16,309 nucleotides of DNA from Phycisphaeraceae bacterium (GCA_016763955.1 JAESSU010000209.1:1-16309), one strand, 5' to 3'; shown: positions 8,419 to 14,814, counted from the first letter of the stretch. Notes: a model not told the origin generated them from the letters alone. Program-made: numbers and translations.

Positions 8419-9288
8419 ATGACATCCTCCTCCAATGCAGATCAAATCCGTGAAAAAGTCCAGCAGGGATATACTGCTGTCGCGCAAACCAGCAGTAGCT
8501 GCTGTGGGCCAAGCTCATTTAGTGGTGGCCCTGACGAAGATCATCTCTCCGCTAAACAACTCGCCGAGTCCATTGGTTACTCAGCAGATCAATTAGCCCA
8601 GCTACCTGAAGGTGCCAACATGGGGCTATCTTGCGGGAATCCGGCTGCTATTTCTGCTTTACGTGAAGGTCAAATCGTACTTGACCTTGGTAGCGGCGGC
8701 GGGTTTGACGTCTTTCTTGCAGGCCCGAAAGTGGGCGCAACGGGACGGGCAATTGGTGTGGACATGACACCGGCGATGCTCTCTAAAGCACGAGCTAACA
8801 TCGATCACTACAGCAAATCGACGGGCTTAAGCAACGTCGAATTCCGTCTTGGTGAAATCGAACATCTCCCCGTAGCGGACAATAGCATCGACGTGGTGAT
8901 TAGTAATTGCGTGATCAACCTCTCGCCTGGCAAACAGCAGGTTTGGAGTGAGATCGCTCGCGTCCTTAAGCCCGGCGGAATTGTCGCTGCATCGGACATG
9001 ACGTTATTCAAACCCCTGCCCCAGGAAGCTCATGATATCGCTCAAGCATTCGTCGGTTGCGTTGCAGGTGCGATCCTCATTGAGGACTACAAACAAATGG
9101 TGCAAGATGCGGGCTTGATCAGCGTGCTCCTTAAGCCCAAGCCTGAGTATGTCCAAGCGTTAATGAATAGTGGCAATGAACTGTATCGCCAAATTCAAGA
9201 AGTGCTCCCCCAAGGGACAACCGCTTCAGACTATGTAACAAGTGTTGCCGTTGCAGCACGCAAGCCTCAGAGTTGCTGCGGTCAATAG
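8419..9288 (+). CDS. arsM: Arsenite S-adenosylmethionine methyltransferase
   Basis: Transfers methyl groups from S-adenosylmethionine to As(III), giving methylated and volatile arsenicals; cytoplasmic detoxification. The class I methyltransferase core shows the SAM-binding [10 protein letters not shown] (88-97) and GVDMTPAML. The ArsM-specific cysteines are present: GLSCGNP (Cys72), SNCVINLSP (Cys164) and FVGCVAGA (Cys214), matching by spacing the three arsenic-binding cysteines known from algal ArsM. Additional CCG pairs occur near the N-terminus (Cys28-29) and at the C-terminus (SCCGQ), as in many bacterial homologues. The length of 289 residues is usual. ATG 8419 has a modest purine-rich stretch (GAGAAAAGAG) upstream. 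No arsR, arsC or arsB lies next to it, so it is not part of a classical ars operon here; an ArsR-type operator was not recognised. Confidence 0.93.
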   Translation: MTSSSNADQIREKVQQGYTAVAQTSSSCCGPSSFSGGPDEDHLSAKQLAESIGYSADQLAQLPEGANMGLSCGNPAAISALREGQIVLDLGSGGGFDVFLAGPKVGATGRAIGVDMTPAMLSKARANIDHYSKSTGLSNVEFRLGEIEHLPVADNSIDVVISNCVINLSPGKQQVWSEIARVLKPGGIVAASDMTLFKPLPQEAHDIAQAFVGCVAGAILIEDYKQMVQDAGLISVLLKPKPEYVQALMNSGNELYRQIQEVLPQGTTASDYVTSVAVAARKPQSCCGQ

Positions 9289-9304
9289 TCAGTTGACGCA
9301 TGGC

Positions 9305-9332
9305 TTGACGGGTGTGTCCACCATGTTATTGT
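9305..9332 (+). promoter_or_regulatory. Possible sigma-70-type promoter of the SGNH hydrolase gene
   Basis: TTGACG (9305-9310) and TATTGT (9327-9332) are separated by 16 bp and sit 38 bp upstream of the start codon. The match is good to the -35 and moderate to the -10. Confidence 0.4.
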
Positions 9333-9369
9333 GAGCCACTCACTCTACAACGCTTAAGGACTTACCCGC

Positions 9370-10017
9370 ATGCAACGCATCAAAGATTTACTAGCTGACC
9401 CCAAACCCATTACATGGCTTTTTTATGGTGACAGCATCACGCATGCGGCAACGCACACGTTCGGCCAGCGGGACTACACACAGCTTTTTCATGAGCGCGT
9501 CCGTTTTGAGATGAGCCGAATGATGGACGTGGTCATCAACACTGCCATCAGTGGCAACAACACGCAGCAATTACTCGACTCTTTTGACCATCGTGTGACA
9601 CGCTTTAAACCCGATGTCGTGTTCTTGATGATTGGCATGAATGACTGCTCGTCGAATAACAACTGGACGCTCGAAAAGTTTATTGCCAACCTGCACAAAC
9701 TCTGTGACAAGTTCCAAGCGTTAGGCAGCCTTGCAGTGCTTCAAACCACCTGTCCGATCCTGCCTAACAGTTCCCCTGACCGCGAGCCAAATATCCCAAG
9801 CTATATGCAGGCGATTCGTGATGTGGCGACACAACGCAACTTGCCCTTGGTAGATCACACTGCCTACTGGGAAGATCACGCAGACAAATCGTACTATTGG
9901 ATGAGTAATGAGTTTCATCCCAATGCACACGGTCACCGGGCGTTTGCAAAATGGCTCTTTAGCGAAATGGGTATTTGGGAACCGCAGAGTCCCACATGCC
10001 AACTGATGATCCCGTGA
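9370..10017 (+). CDS. SGNH/GDSL-family hydrolase
   Basis: Probable esterase or carbohydrate acetylesterase. The four blocks of the SGNH fold are visible: YGDSITHA near the N-terminus with nucleophile Ser22, NTAISGNNT (block II Gly), IGMNDCSS (block III Asn) and NEFHPNAHGHRAF near the C-terminus with the catalytic His. In block V the usual Asp three residues before His is Asn (N-E-F-H). I have seen this arrangement in similar lipolytic proteins, but it is worth noting as a change in the catalytic triad. The protein has 215 residues and no signal peptide, so it is predicted cytoplasmic. An AAGGA ribosome site lies 9 nt before ATG 9370. It follows arsM by 81 bp and has its own promoter-like site, so co-transcription is uncertain. 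The substrate is unknown. Confidence 0.88.
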   Translation: MQRIKDLLADPKPITWLFYGDSITHAATHTFGQRDYTQLFHERVRFEMSRMMDVVINTAISGNNTQQLLDSFDHRVTRFKPDVVFLMIGMNDCSSNNNWTLEKFIANLHKLCDKFQALGSLAVLQTTCPILPNSSPDREPNIPSYMQAIRDVATQRNLPLVDHTAYWEDHADKSYYWMSNEFHPNAHGHRAFAKWLFSEMGIWEPQSPTCQLMIP

Positions 10018-10040
10018 GATCATGTTGTGACGATTCACCA

Positions 10041-10067
10041 GCGTCGTGTAACGACGCGGCTAGTTTT
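10041..10067 (+). terminator. Terminator after the SGNH hydrolase gene
   Basis: GCGTCGT (10041-10047) and ACGACGC (10051-10057) form a perfect 7-bp stem with a GTA loop. After GGCTAG comes a run of five Ts (10063-10067). It lies 24 bp past the stop codon. Confidence 0.65.
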
Positions 10068-10097
10068 TCATTGCAACGAATACCATTGACGATTAAA

Positions 10098-10129
10098 ACT
10101 TGTGCCTGACTTACATCGCGAACACAAGT
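10098..10129 (-). other. Inverted repeat between convergent genes, possible weak terminator
   Basis: ACTTGTG (10098-10104) pairs with CACAAGT (10123-10129) over an 18-nt loop. Read on the minus strand the stem runs into TTTTAAT, so it might terminate transcripts from the amidotransferase gene. The loop is large, so this is tentative. Confidence 0.3.
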
Positions 10130-10132
10130 GCG

Positions 10133-10147
10133 ACAAAGTCTTATGAA
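10133..10147 (+). repeat. Dispersed repeat, copy A (ACAAAGTCTTATGAA)
   Basis: This 15-mer is identical to 11834-11848. The flanking sequence also matches partly: ACAAG a few bases upstream, and C and G positions of CG-NN-CG-NN-GCG downstream. Both copies lie just past the 3' end of a plus-strand gene in a convergent intergenic gap. Confidence 0.5.
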
Positions 10148-10210
10148 TCGTTCGATGCGGGTAATGCTTTTTGCAATAACAGAAAAATCATAAAATGACC
10201 GAAAGTTTTT

Positions 10211-10810
10211 TTACTGTCCCAGAAAATTTAAAAGCATCTTTGGGCCTTCATCTGTGAGAAAACTTTCGGGATGAAACTGCACGCCTTCGAGGGGTGCGTC
10301 ACCGAACACGCCTGCCTTAGCACGAATGCCCATAAGTTCACCGTCATCAGTCCATGCGGTTTTTTCGAACCGCTGCGTGTCCAATGTGTCGGGTAAAATG
10401 ACGAGACTGTGATAACGCGTACAGATAGTGGGTTGGCTTAGACCTGCAAAAAGTCCTTTACCATCGTGATGAATTGGGGAAGTCTTGCCATGCATGACAT
10501 GGGTATTACGGGCAACGGTCATCCCGTAAGCATGGCCGATACTTTGATGTCCAAGACAGACACCTAATAGGGGAACCTTCCCTGCAAATGCTTTGATGAT
10601 CTCCACGCTAATACCTGCTTCACAAGGCGTACACGGGCCGGGGGACACGATGACATGCGTGGGGTTTAATGCCAATGCTTGCTCGACGGTAATCTTGTCA
10701 TTGCGAACAACCTTTAGCTGAGGCGCATCAGACTTGCCTACAAAAAGTTCACCAATGCGTTGCACCAAGTTATAGGTGAAGCTGTCATAGTTATCGATAA
10801 GCAAGATCAT
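10211..10810 (-). CDS. trpG: Anthranilate/aminodeoxychorismate synthase glutamine amidotransferase subunit
   Basis: Hydrolyses glutamine and passes ammonia to a TrpE- or PabB-type chorismate-using partner, for tryptophan or folate synthesis. Class I amidotransferase features are complete: [11 protein letters not shown] at the N-terminus, IVSPGPC-TP with the oxyanion region, GVCLGHQ with nucleophile Cys85, and VQFHPES with His180 and Glu182. HGKTSPI and YHSLVI are typical of the TrpG/PabA branch. The length of 199 residues is standard. The start ATG at 10810 has a GGAG ribosome site 8 nt upstream. No trpE, pabB or pabC is in view, so the sequence cannot decide between TrpG and PabA; an amphibolic subunit serving both is possible. 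The gene stands alone, convergent to the SGNH hydrolase gene. Confidence 0.93.
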   Translation of the reverse strand: MILLIDNYDSFTYNLVQRIGELFVGKSDAPQLKVVRNDKITVEQALALNPTHVIVSPGPCTPCEAGISVEIIKAFAGKVPLLGVCLGHQSIGHAYGMTVARNTHVMHGKTSPIHHDGKGLFAGLSQPTICTRYHSLVILPDTLDTQRFEKTAWTDDGELMGIRAKAGVFGDAPLEGVQFHPESFLTDEGPKMLLNFLGQ

Positions 10811-10865
10811 CTAGGCATCTCCAAGTAACTCAACGGCATCCCATATCAAAAGGCTAAGTTTTAAG

Positions 10866-10902
10866 TTCCGGGGGCCAAGTCACAGTCGTCCAATTCCGGG
10901 GG
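10866..10902 (+). promoter_or_regulatory. Two TTCCGGGGG sites upstream of trpG
   Basis: Two copies of the nonamer, at 10866-10874 and 10894-10902, lie 28 bp apart in the region divergent between trpG and the helix-turn-helix gene. The rest of 10811-11059 holds only a small hairpin (GATCC 10983-10987 with GGATC 10993-10997) and AT-rich sequence. A regulatory role is inferred from position alone. Confidence 0.35.
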
Positions 10903-11059
10903 AACCACATCGCAGAACATTGATACCACTGTAACATTCTTAAGCGGCAGGCGTTAATTTACGGTTGCCAATTAAGGTGATCGATCCCGTTAGGATCAAC
11001 TCATACGAACATTGTAACAAGCCCTTGTGAGGGTAAAAAAGATCGCCCTAGCCGTTGAG

Positions 11060-11231
11060 GGCAAACGCATGTCCTGTGAATTGTCTTGGCGAGCCGTGTC
11101 GACACGAGATTGACCGCAGGTCAAAAATATTGCACACCAAATGCTGTGCTGACGGATTTTCCAGTTGATCTTCGGTCAAAATCGGACTGACACCGCCCGG
11201 CTCGCCAAGACAGAGGGTACATGCGTTTGCC
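11060..11231. mobile_element. Palindromic MITE-like element, copy 2
   Basis: Perfect 13-bp ends: GGCAAACGCATGT (11060-11072) and ACATGCGTTTGCC (11219-11231). Separated from these by 6-9 nt is a perfect 15-bp inner inverted pair, TGTCTTGGCGAGCCG (11082-11096) and CGGCTCGCCAAGACA (11198-11212). Within are the palindromes CGTGTCGACACG (11095-11106), TTGACC-GCA-GGTCAA (11110-11124) and TTGATC-TTC-GGTCAA (11165-11179, one mismatch). The 172-bp element can fold end to end into one long imperfect hairpin. It has no coding capacity of its own and resembles a non-autonomous transposable element. Its sister is at 6127-6436. Confidence 0.75.
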
Positions 11232-11292
11232 TTGCATCACAGATAGCCCTGTCCATCGGCTTGAGTTATACCCGTCCTTTTGCAACAGTGAC

Positions 11293-11298
11293 TATACT
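11293..11298 (+). promoter_or_regulatory. Possible -10 box of the helix-turn-helix gene
   Basis: TATACT at 11293-11298 is 29 bp before the chosen start codon. No -35 at proper spacing was found. Confidence 0.3.
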
Positions 11299-11326
11299 AG
11301 AGTTCACCTGCCCCATGGAGATTACG

Positions 11327-11815
11327 ATGGCCAGACTGCTTGCACCCACACTACAAAAACTCATTGACAGCAACACCACCACCGCCAAGGACCTTGGCGA
11401 AATGGCAGGCGTTTCATCATCCACGATTTACCGTTGGATTAATGGCGAAAGTGAGCCGGACTTTGACAGCATTCGTTTAATTTTACATCACCTGTCAGAC
11501 ACGGATGCGCAGCTGGCCATTCTCACCGCATTCATTGCCGGGACCCCGTGGACGGTCACGCAAACGGTCGGTGATCTGGATGTGAATCAGGATGGTCATG
11601 TGGGCACTGAAGATGCACTGGACTCAGCTATTTCGTGTGTGCTTGTAGCCAGTGATTCGTTACAACAAATCCGCATGGCTTGCCGCGATGGGAAAGTGAC
11701 ACAAGCAGAGGCACAGCGTGTTGCCCAACTACTTGCCGATGTCATCAACCAATGCAGCATCACCCAGCAGGTGGTGATGTCCATCGCCCAACCTGTGCGT
11801 AAAAAAGCCAAGTAA
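11327..11815 (+). CDS. Small helix-turn-helix protein with an EF-hand/dockerin-type calcium loop
   Basis: A 162-residue predicted DNA-binding protein. A Cro/CI- or CII-type helix-turn-helix is seen at about residues 18-43 (KDLGEMAGVSSSTIYRWINGE), followed by PDFDSIRLILHHL, the typical third-helix continuation. Residues 85-96, DVNQDGHVGTED, match the EF-hand or dockerin calcium loop D-x-N-x-D-G-x-V-x-x-x-D exactly, which is rare next to an XRE-like domain. A second DGKVTQAEA (121-129) looks like a degenerate partner loop. The C-terminal half is helical. ATG 11327 is preferred because GGAG lies 6 nt before it; ATG 11315 is also possible. The frame stays open back to 11165, but that part is translated palindromic element. 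A calcium-responsive regulator is an inference; the loop may be structural only. There is no signal peptide. Confidence 0.8.
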   Translation: MARLLAPTLQKLIDSNTTTAKDLGEMAGVSSSTIYRWINGESEPDFDSIRLILHHLSDTDAQLAILTAFIAGTPWTVTQTVGDLDVNQDGHVGTEDALDSAISCVLVASDSLQQIRMACRDGKVTQAEAQRVAQLLADVINQCSITQQVVMSIAQPVRKKAK

Positions 11816-11833
11816 GGCCATTGTACAAGCGTT

Positions 11834-11848
11834 ACAAAGTCTTATGAA
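11834..11848 (+). repeat. Dispersed repeat, copy B (ACAAAGTCTTATGAA)
   Basis: Identical to 10133-10147. It begins 18 bp after the stop codon of the helix-turn-helix gene. Confidence 0.5.
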
Positions 11849-11877
11849 CCGCCCGGCGCGTACAAAATAGACGCGAT

Positions 11878-11908
11878 GCGTATGATTTCACCCAATAGGA
11901 AATCACGC
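11878..11908. other. Inverted repeat between convergent genes
   Basis: TGATTTC (11883-11889) and GAAATCA (11899-11905) pair perfectly, with GCG/CGC outside a 2-nt bulge. It overlaps the end of the small minus-strand gene. With no T run it is only a possible 3'-end structure. Confidence 0.3.
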
Positions 11909-12112
11909 AGCGTGTGGCTTGGACGAATTCCCATGACTCGCCGGATCATTGAGCATTTCCAGAACACGCTGACCTTCAGCCTGCCAGTCAATGTCCTCAC
12001 GACAGCCCAAATCAATTAAGTCCACGGACTGGTCGCCATTAACAGAACCTTGCTTGGCCTGTCGTAGTGCAACGTCCACCTGTATTAACGATTTCTTTTT
12101 CTGCTGTGTCAT
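11903..12112 (-). CDS. Small hypothetical protein, 69 residues
   Basis: I do not recognise the product. The sequence is hydrophilic, with a lysine-rich N-terminus (MTQQKKKSLIQ), a helix-prone middle (VDVALRQAKQGS and DWQAEGQRVLEML) and a polar tail. A single Cys lies in DLGCRED. No membrane segment or signal is present. Support for it being real comes from an AAGGG ribosome site 8 nt before the ATG and from it being the only sensible minus-strand frame converging on the helix-turn-helix gene. The length and the lack of known motifs keep this tentative. Confidence 0.5.
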   Translation of the reverse strand: MTQQKKKSLIQVDVALRQAKQGSVNGDQSVDLIDLGCREDIDWQAEGQRVLEMLNDPASHGNSSKPHAA

Positions 12113-12576
12113 CCTGACAGCCCTTTACCGAATGGTTTCTGACCCACAAATCACCTGTCGAAACAGGATCGCATCTGTGCAAATTGCGGGACTTCTCAAA
12201 AAAGAGATGTGTACGCTTGGGAATCTCTCTTACCCATATAACGTACCAAACGTCCAATTATTCCTCTGAGCATGCAAAAAAAACAGCTCAGATTAGAAAC
12301 TCAAAACGAACAAACATATCTAACCCCGAGCTTCACAAAAACAAACAAGCCCGTCCTGAACATAAAAGAGCATGAACTGCCCTTAGATAAGTACTTATTA
12401 TAATAGACCTAATCGGCCATAAAACCAACTATTCTCAAACTTTTTTGACAATAAACACATCATTTTTTCAATGAACCGTGATCAAATGCCCAATAACACA
12501 AACAATCACCGCCAACGTCCTAATTGCCCCAAGGCAAACGCACTACAGAAAAGCACCCATTCATTGGACTTCCTGT
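12113..12576. other. AT-rich intergenic region before lepA, no gene recognised
   Basis: The stretch contains a small hairpin, CCTGT-CGAA-ACAGG (12154-12167), and a perfect TATAAT (12399-12404) with no gene in range. There is also TTGACA (12445-12450) with TTCAAT 16 bp on, and GGCAAACGCA (12533-12542), which matches the outer end of the palindromic elements. Short open frames here lack ribosome sites and family motifs. A small RNA is possible but cannot be shown. Confidence 0.4.
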
Positions 12577-12582
12577 TACAAT
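12574..12582 (+). promoter_or_regulatory. Extended -10 promoter candidate of lepA
   Basis: TGT-TACAAT (12574-12582) has the TGN extension in front of a good -10 hexamer. Initiation near 12589 would place the following hairpin and short ORF in the leader. Confidence 0.4.
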
Positions 12583-12601
12583 GTACGACTCCCCCACCTA
12601 A

Positions 12602-12641
12602 GGAATTGCCTCTGTGTTACTAGAGTAACAGGGCAATTTCC
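12602..12641 (+). promoter_or_regulatory. Leader hairpin of lepA
   Basis: GGAATTGCC-T-CTGT-GT-TAC (12602-12620) pairs with GTAACAGGGCAATTTCC (12625-12641) around a TAGA loop. This gives about 16 bp with three small bulges. There is no T tract, so a translation- or stability-control element is more likely than a terminator. Confidence 0.55.
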
Positions 12642-12664
12642 GATTAATAACTCCGGGGGAAATA

Positions 12665-12694
12665 ATGGACACAAACCACCGTGAAGATACGTAA
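12665..12694 (+). CDS. Possible 9-codon leader ORF overlapping the lepA start
   Basis: ATG at 12665 lies 5 nt after CGGGGGAAA, a better ribosome site than the lepA GTG has. It encodes MDTNHREDT and stops at 12692-12694, 11 nt inside lepA in another frame. Terminating ribosomes could re-initiate at or near GTG 12681. It may be chance. Confidence 0.35.
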   Translation: MDTNHREDT

Positions 12695-14477
12695 CTTCTG
12701 CATTATCGCTCATATCGACCATGGCAAAAGCACACTCGCTGACCGCCTCCTCCAAGCCACTGGCACCATCTCTGACCGTGAAATGCGCGAACAGTTTCTT
12801 GATGGCATGGACCTCGAACGCGAACGCGGAATCACCATCAAAGCCTCCGCCGTCACCGTCTCGCATGAGTTCAAAGGCGAGAAGTTCATGCTCAACTTCA
12901 TCGACACGCCCGGACATGTGGACTTTCACTACGAAGTCTCCCGTGCGCTGACCGCCTGCGAAGGAGCTGTCCTAGTCGTCGACTCCACCCAAGGCGTTGA
13001 AGCCCAGACCGTGGCCAATACCTATCTGGCGGTCGAAGCAGGTCTGGAAATCATTCCCGTCATCAACAAAATTGACCTGCCCTCCGCACAGCCAGAAGAA
13101 GTTGCCTTGGAACTAGAACAAATTCTAGGCATCCCTGCTGATGACTGTATCTTCTGCTCTGCCAAGTCCGGCCAAGGGATTACAGAATTACTGGATGCTA
13201 TCTGCGAAAAATTCCCTGTCCCACGGGGTAACGAAAACGAAAAAACGCAAGCCTTGATTTTCGACTGCATCTACGACGACTACCGAGGCGTGGTCATCTA
13301 CTTCCGACTCATGAACGGCAAACTTAAAACCGGCGACAAAATCCGCATGATGTCCTCAGGCCGAACCCACACCATCGGCGAGATCGGTAAGTTCACCCCG
13401 AAAATGACCCCTTTAGGTAAGTATGAATTTTCCGCTGGTGAAGTGGGCTATGCAGTGGCTTCCATCAAGAACCTCGACGAAGTAAACATCGGCGACACCA
13501 TCACCCTCGACCTGTACCCCGCAGATGAACCCCTGCCCGGCTACCAAGAACCCCAGCGCATGGTGTTCTGCGATTTCTATCCCACTGGCGAAACGCAGTT
13601 CGAAGTCCTCCGTGATGCCATCGAACGACTGCGTCTTAATGATGCTTCCTTCACCTTTGCCGCCCACCACTCCGAAGCATTAGGTTTTGGATTCCGCTGT
13701 GGCTTTCTGGGAATGCTCCACATGGAGATCATCCAAGAACGCCTCGAACGTGAAGGCAAAGTCAACATCGTTCAGACCGCACCGACGGTGACCTATGAAA
13801 TTTTGCTCTCTGCTAATCGCGTCATTCAGATCACCAACCCCGCGGACTTGCCGGACATGTCCCAAGTGGTTGAAATCCGCGAGCCGATTGTCCGTTGTGA
13901 ATTTATCATCCCCAATGAATACATCGGGGACCTGATGCACCTGTGCGAAAACCGCCGAGGCATTTATAAAAAACAACAATTCCTCTCGGAATCCAGACAA
14001 ATTCTGCACTATGATCTGCCGCTTGCTGAAATCATTTATGACTTCTTCGACAAGCTCAAATCCCTGTCGCGTGGCTATGCCACCATGGACTACTCGCTCC
14101 AAGGCTTTAACAAAGACAACCTTGTCAAGATCGACATCTTAATCAATAGCGAGAAAGTTGATGCCCTGTCAGTGATCGTCCATCGCGCCAAAGCCGAACT
14201 GCGAGGCCGCGCCTTACTCAAACGCCTCAAGGGAGAAATCGACCGACACATGTTCGAAATCCCACTGCAATGCGCAATCGGTGGCAAGATCATCGCCCGC
14301 GAAAGTATCCAAGCCATGCGTAAAAATGTCACCGCCAAATGCTACGGCGGCGACGTGTCACGCAAACGAAAACTGCTCGAAAAACAAAAAGCAGGCAAAA
14401 AACGCATGAAGCGCATCGGCTCCGTGGACATCCCACAAGAAGCCTTCATGGCCATCCTAGAAACCGGCGAAGATTAA
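12681..14477 (+). CDS. lepA: Elongation factor 4 (LepA), ribosome back-translocase GTPase
   Basis: Translational GTPase that binds the ribosome and acts on translocation or initiation fidelity. All G motifs are present: AHIDHGKST (10-18), RGITI, DTPGH, NKID and SAK. Domains II and III and the EF4-specific C-terminal domain follow, with YATMDYSLQGF, the RAKAELRGRALLKRLKGEIDR region and the GGKIIARE...RKNVTAKCYGGDVSRKRKLLEKQK block that contacts the A/P sites. The length of 598 residues is standard. The GTG start at 12681 gives MKIRNFCIIAHIDHGKS, which lines up with the E. coli start MKNIRNF. The upstream ATG is in a different frame. The leader carries a hairpin and a short overlapping ORF. The gene ends in TAA followed by eight Cs. 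It appears monocistronic; lepB is not adjacent. Confidence 0.97.
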   Translation: MKIRNFCIIAHIDHGKSTLADRLLQATGTISDREMREQFLDGMDLERERGITIKASAVTVSHEFKGEKFMLNFIDTPGHVDFHYEVSRALTACEGAVLVVDSTQGVEAQTVANTYLAVEAGLEIIPVINKIDLPSAQPEEVALELEQILGIPADDCIFCSAKSGQGITELLDAICEKFPVPRGNENEKTQALIFDCIYDDYRGVVIYFRLMNGKLKTGDKIRMMSSGRTHTIGEIGKFTPKMTPLGKYEFSAGEVGYAVASIKNLDEVNIGDTITLDLYPADEPLPGYQEPQRMVFCDFYPTGETQFEVLRDAIERLRLNDASFTFAAHHSEALGFGFRCGFLGMLHMEIIQERLEREGKVNIVQTAPTVTYEILLSANRVIQITNPADLPDMSQVVEIREPIVRCEFIIPNEYIGDLMHLCENRRGIYKKQQFLSESRQILHYDLPLAEIIYDFFDKLKSLSRGYATMDYSLQGFNKDNLVKIDILINSEKVDALSVIVHRAKAELRGRALLKRLKGEIDRHMFEIPLQCAIGGKIIARESIQAMRKNVTAKCYGGDVSRKRKLLEKQKAGKKRMKRIGSVDIPQEAFMAILETGED

Positions 14478-14504
14478 CCCCCCCCGGAAGTTCATCACCA
14501 GCAC

Positions 14505-14536
14505 CTCCGCGGGAAGCCGAAGGATTCCCGCAGGAG
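14505..14536. terminator. Hairpin between convergent lepA and the small membrane gene
   Basis: CTCCGCGGGAA (14505-14515) pairs with TTCCCGCAGGAG (14525-14536) over a 9-nt loop, with one bulged base. Only a weak T-rich sequence follows (ATCTTTC). It resembles the CCGCAGGAA hairpins at 1357-1438 and may be a REP-type unit used as a bidirectional 3' end. Confidence 0.5.
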
Positions 14537-14595
14537 CGAATCTTTCAAAATGGAAAGCCATTCTGCAAAATGCTCTAACTATCACTGTGGGCGGG

Positions 14596-14784
14596 TTATC
14601 TGCGCCAGAGTATTCGTAAAACGAGATAGCCTATTGCATAACATATAAAGAACAACAATATGTAACCCAAAGTCTTTAATGGATTCCCATCTGCCATTTC
14701 AATAAATAGATCAATGACCGCGAGCATTGCGACTAAACCCAAAGACAACAACGTCGCTTCAACGTGTGCATGATCCATTTTCAT
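14596..14784 (-). CDS. Small two-helix membrane protein, 62 residues
   Basis: The family is not recognised. Two hydrophobic segments are clear: TLLSLGLVAMLAVIDLFI (about 11-28) and LGYILLFFICYAIGYLVLRI (about 39-58), joined by a short polar loop (EMADGNPLKT) and ending in the basic WRR. The N-terminus MKMDHAHVEA is His-rich. ATG 14784 has a strong GGAG ribosome site 8 nt upstream. It begins 30 bp after the fhcA stop on the same strand, so it is very likely translated from the same mRNA as fhcA. It could be an assembly factor or an unrelated gene at the operon end; nothing in the sequence decides that. Confidence 0.75.
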   Translation of the reverse strand: MKMDHAHVEATLLSLGLVAMLAVIDLFIEMADGNPLKTLGYILLFFICYAIGYLVLRILWRR

Positions 14785-14814
14785 AAGGCTTACTCCAAAC
14801 TTTAAGCAGTATTG

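Noticed and set aside
11165..11326. N-terminal extension of the helix-turn-helix protein
   Set aside because: Up to 11231 it is palindromic element; a GGAG ribosome site and a -10 box support the start at 11327.
12039..12257. 72-residue minus-strand frame from a TTG with AGAGGA upstream
   Set aside because: It overlaps the better-supported 69-residue gene by about 70 bp in another frame and its composition looks random.
12478..12684. 68-residue plus-strand frame before lepA
   Set aside because: It starts with GTG without a ribosome site, runs through the lepA leader hairpin, and has no recognisable domain.
12665..12700. Frameshift joining MDTNH to the lepA frame
   Set aside because: The GTG start already gives an N-terminus of E. 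coli-like length, so no frameshift is needed; kept only as a way to refute the leader-ORF idea.
13680..14102. 140-residue minus-strand open frame inside lepA
   Set aside because: It is fully antisense to a certain gene, with no ribosome site or family motif; its openness follows from lepA codon use.
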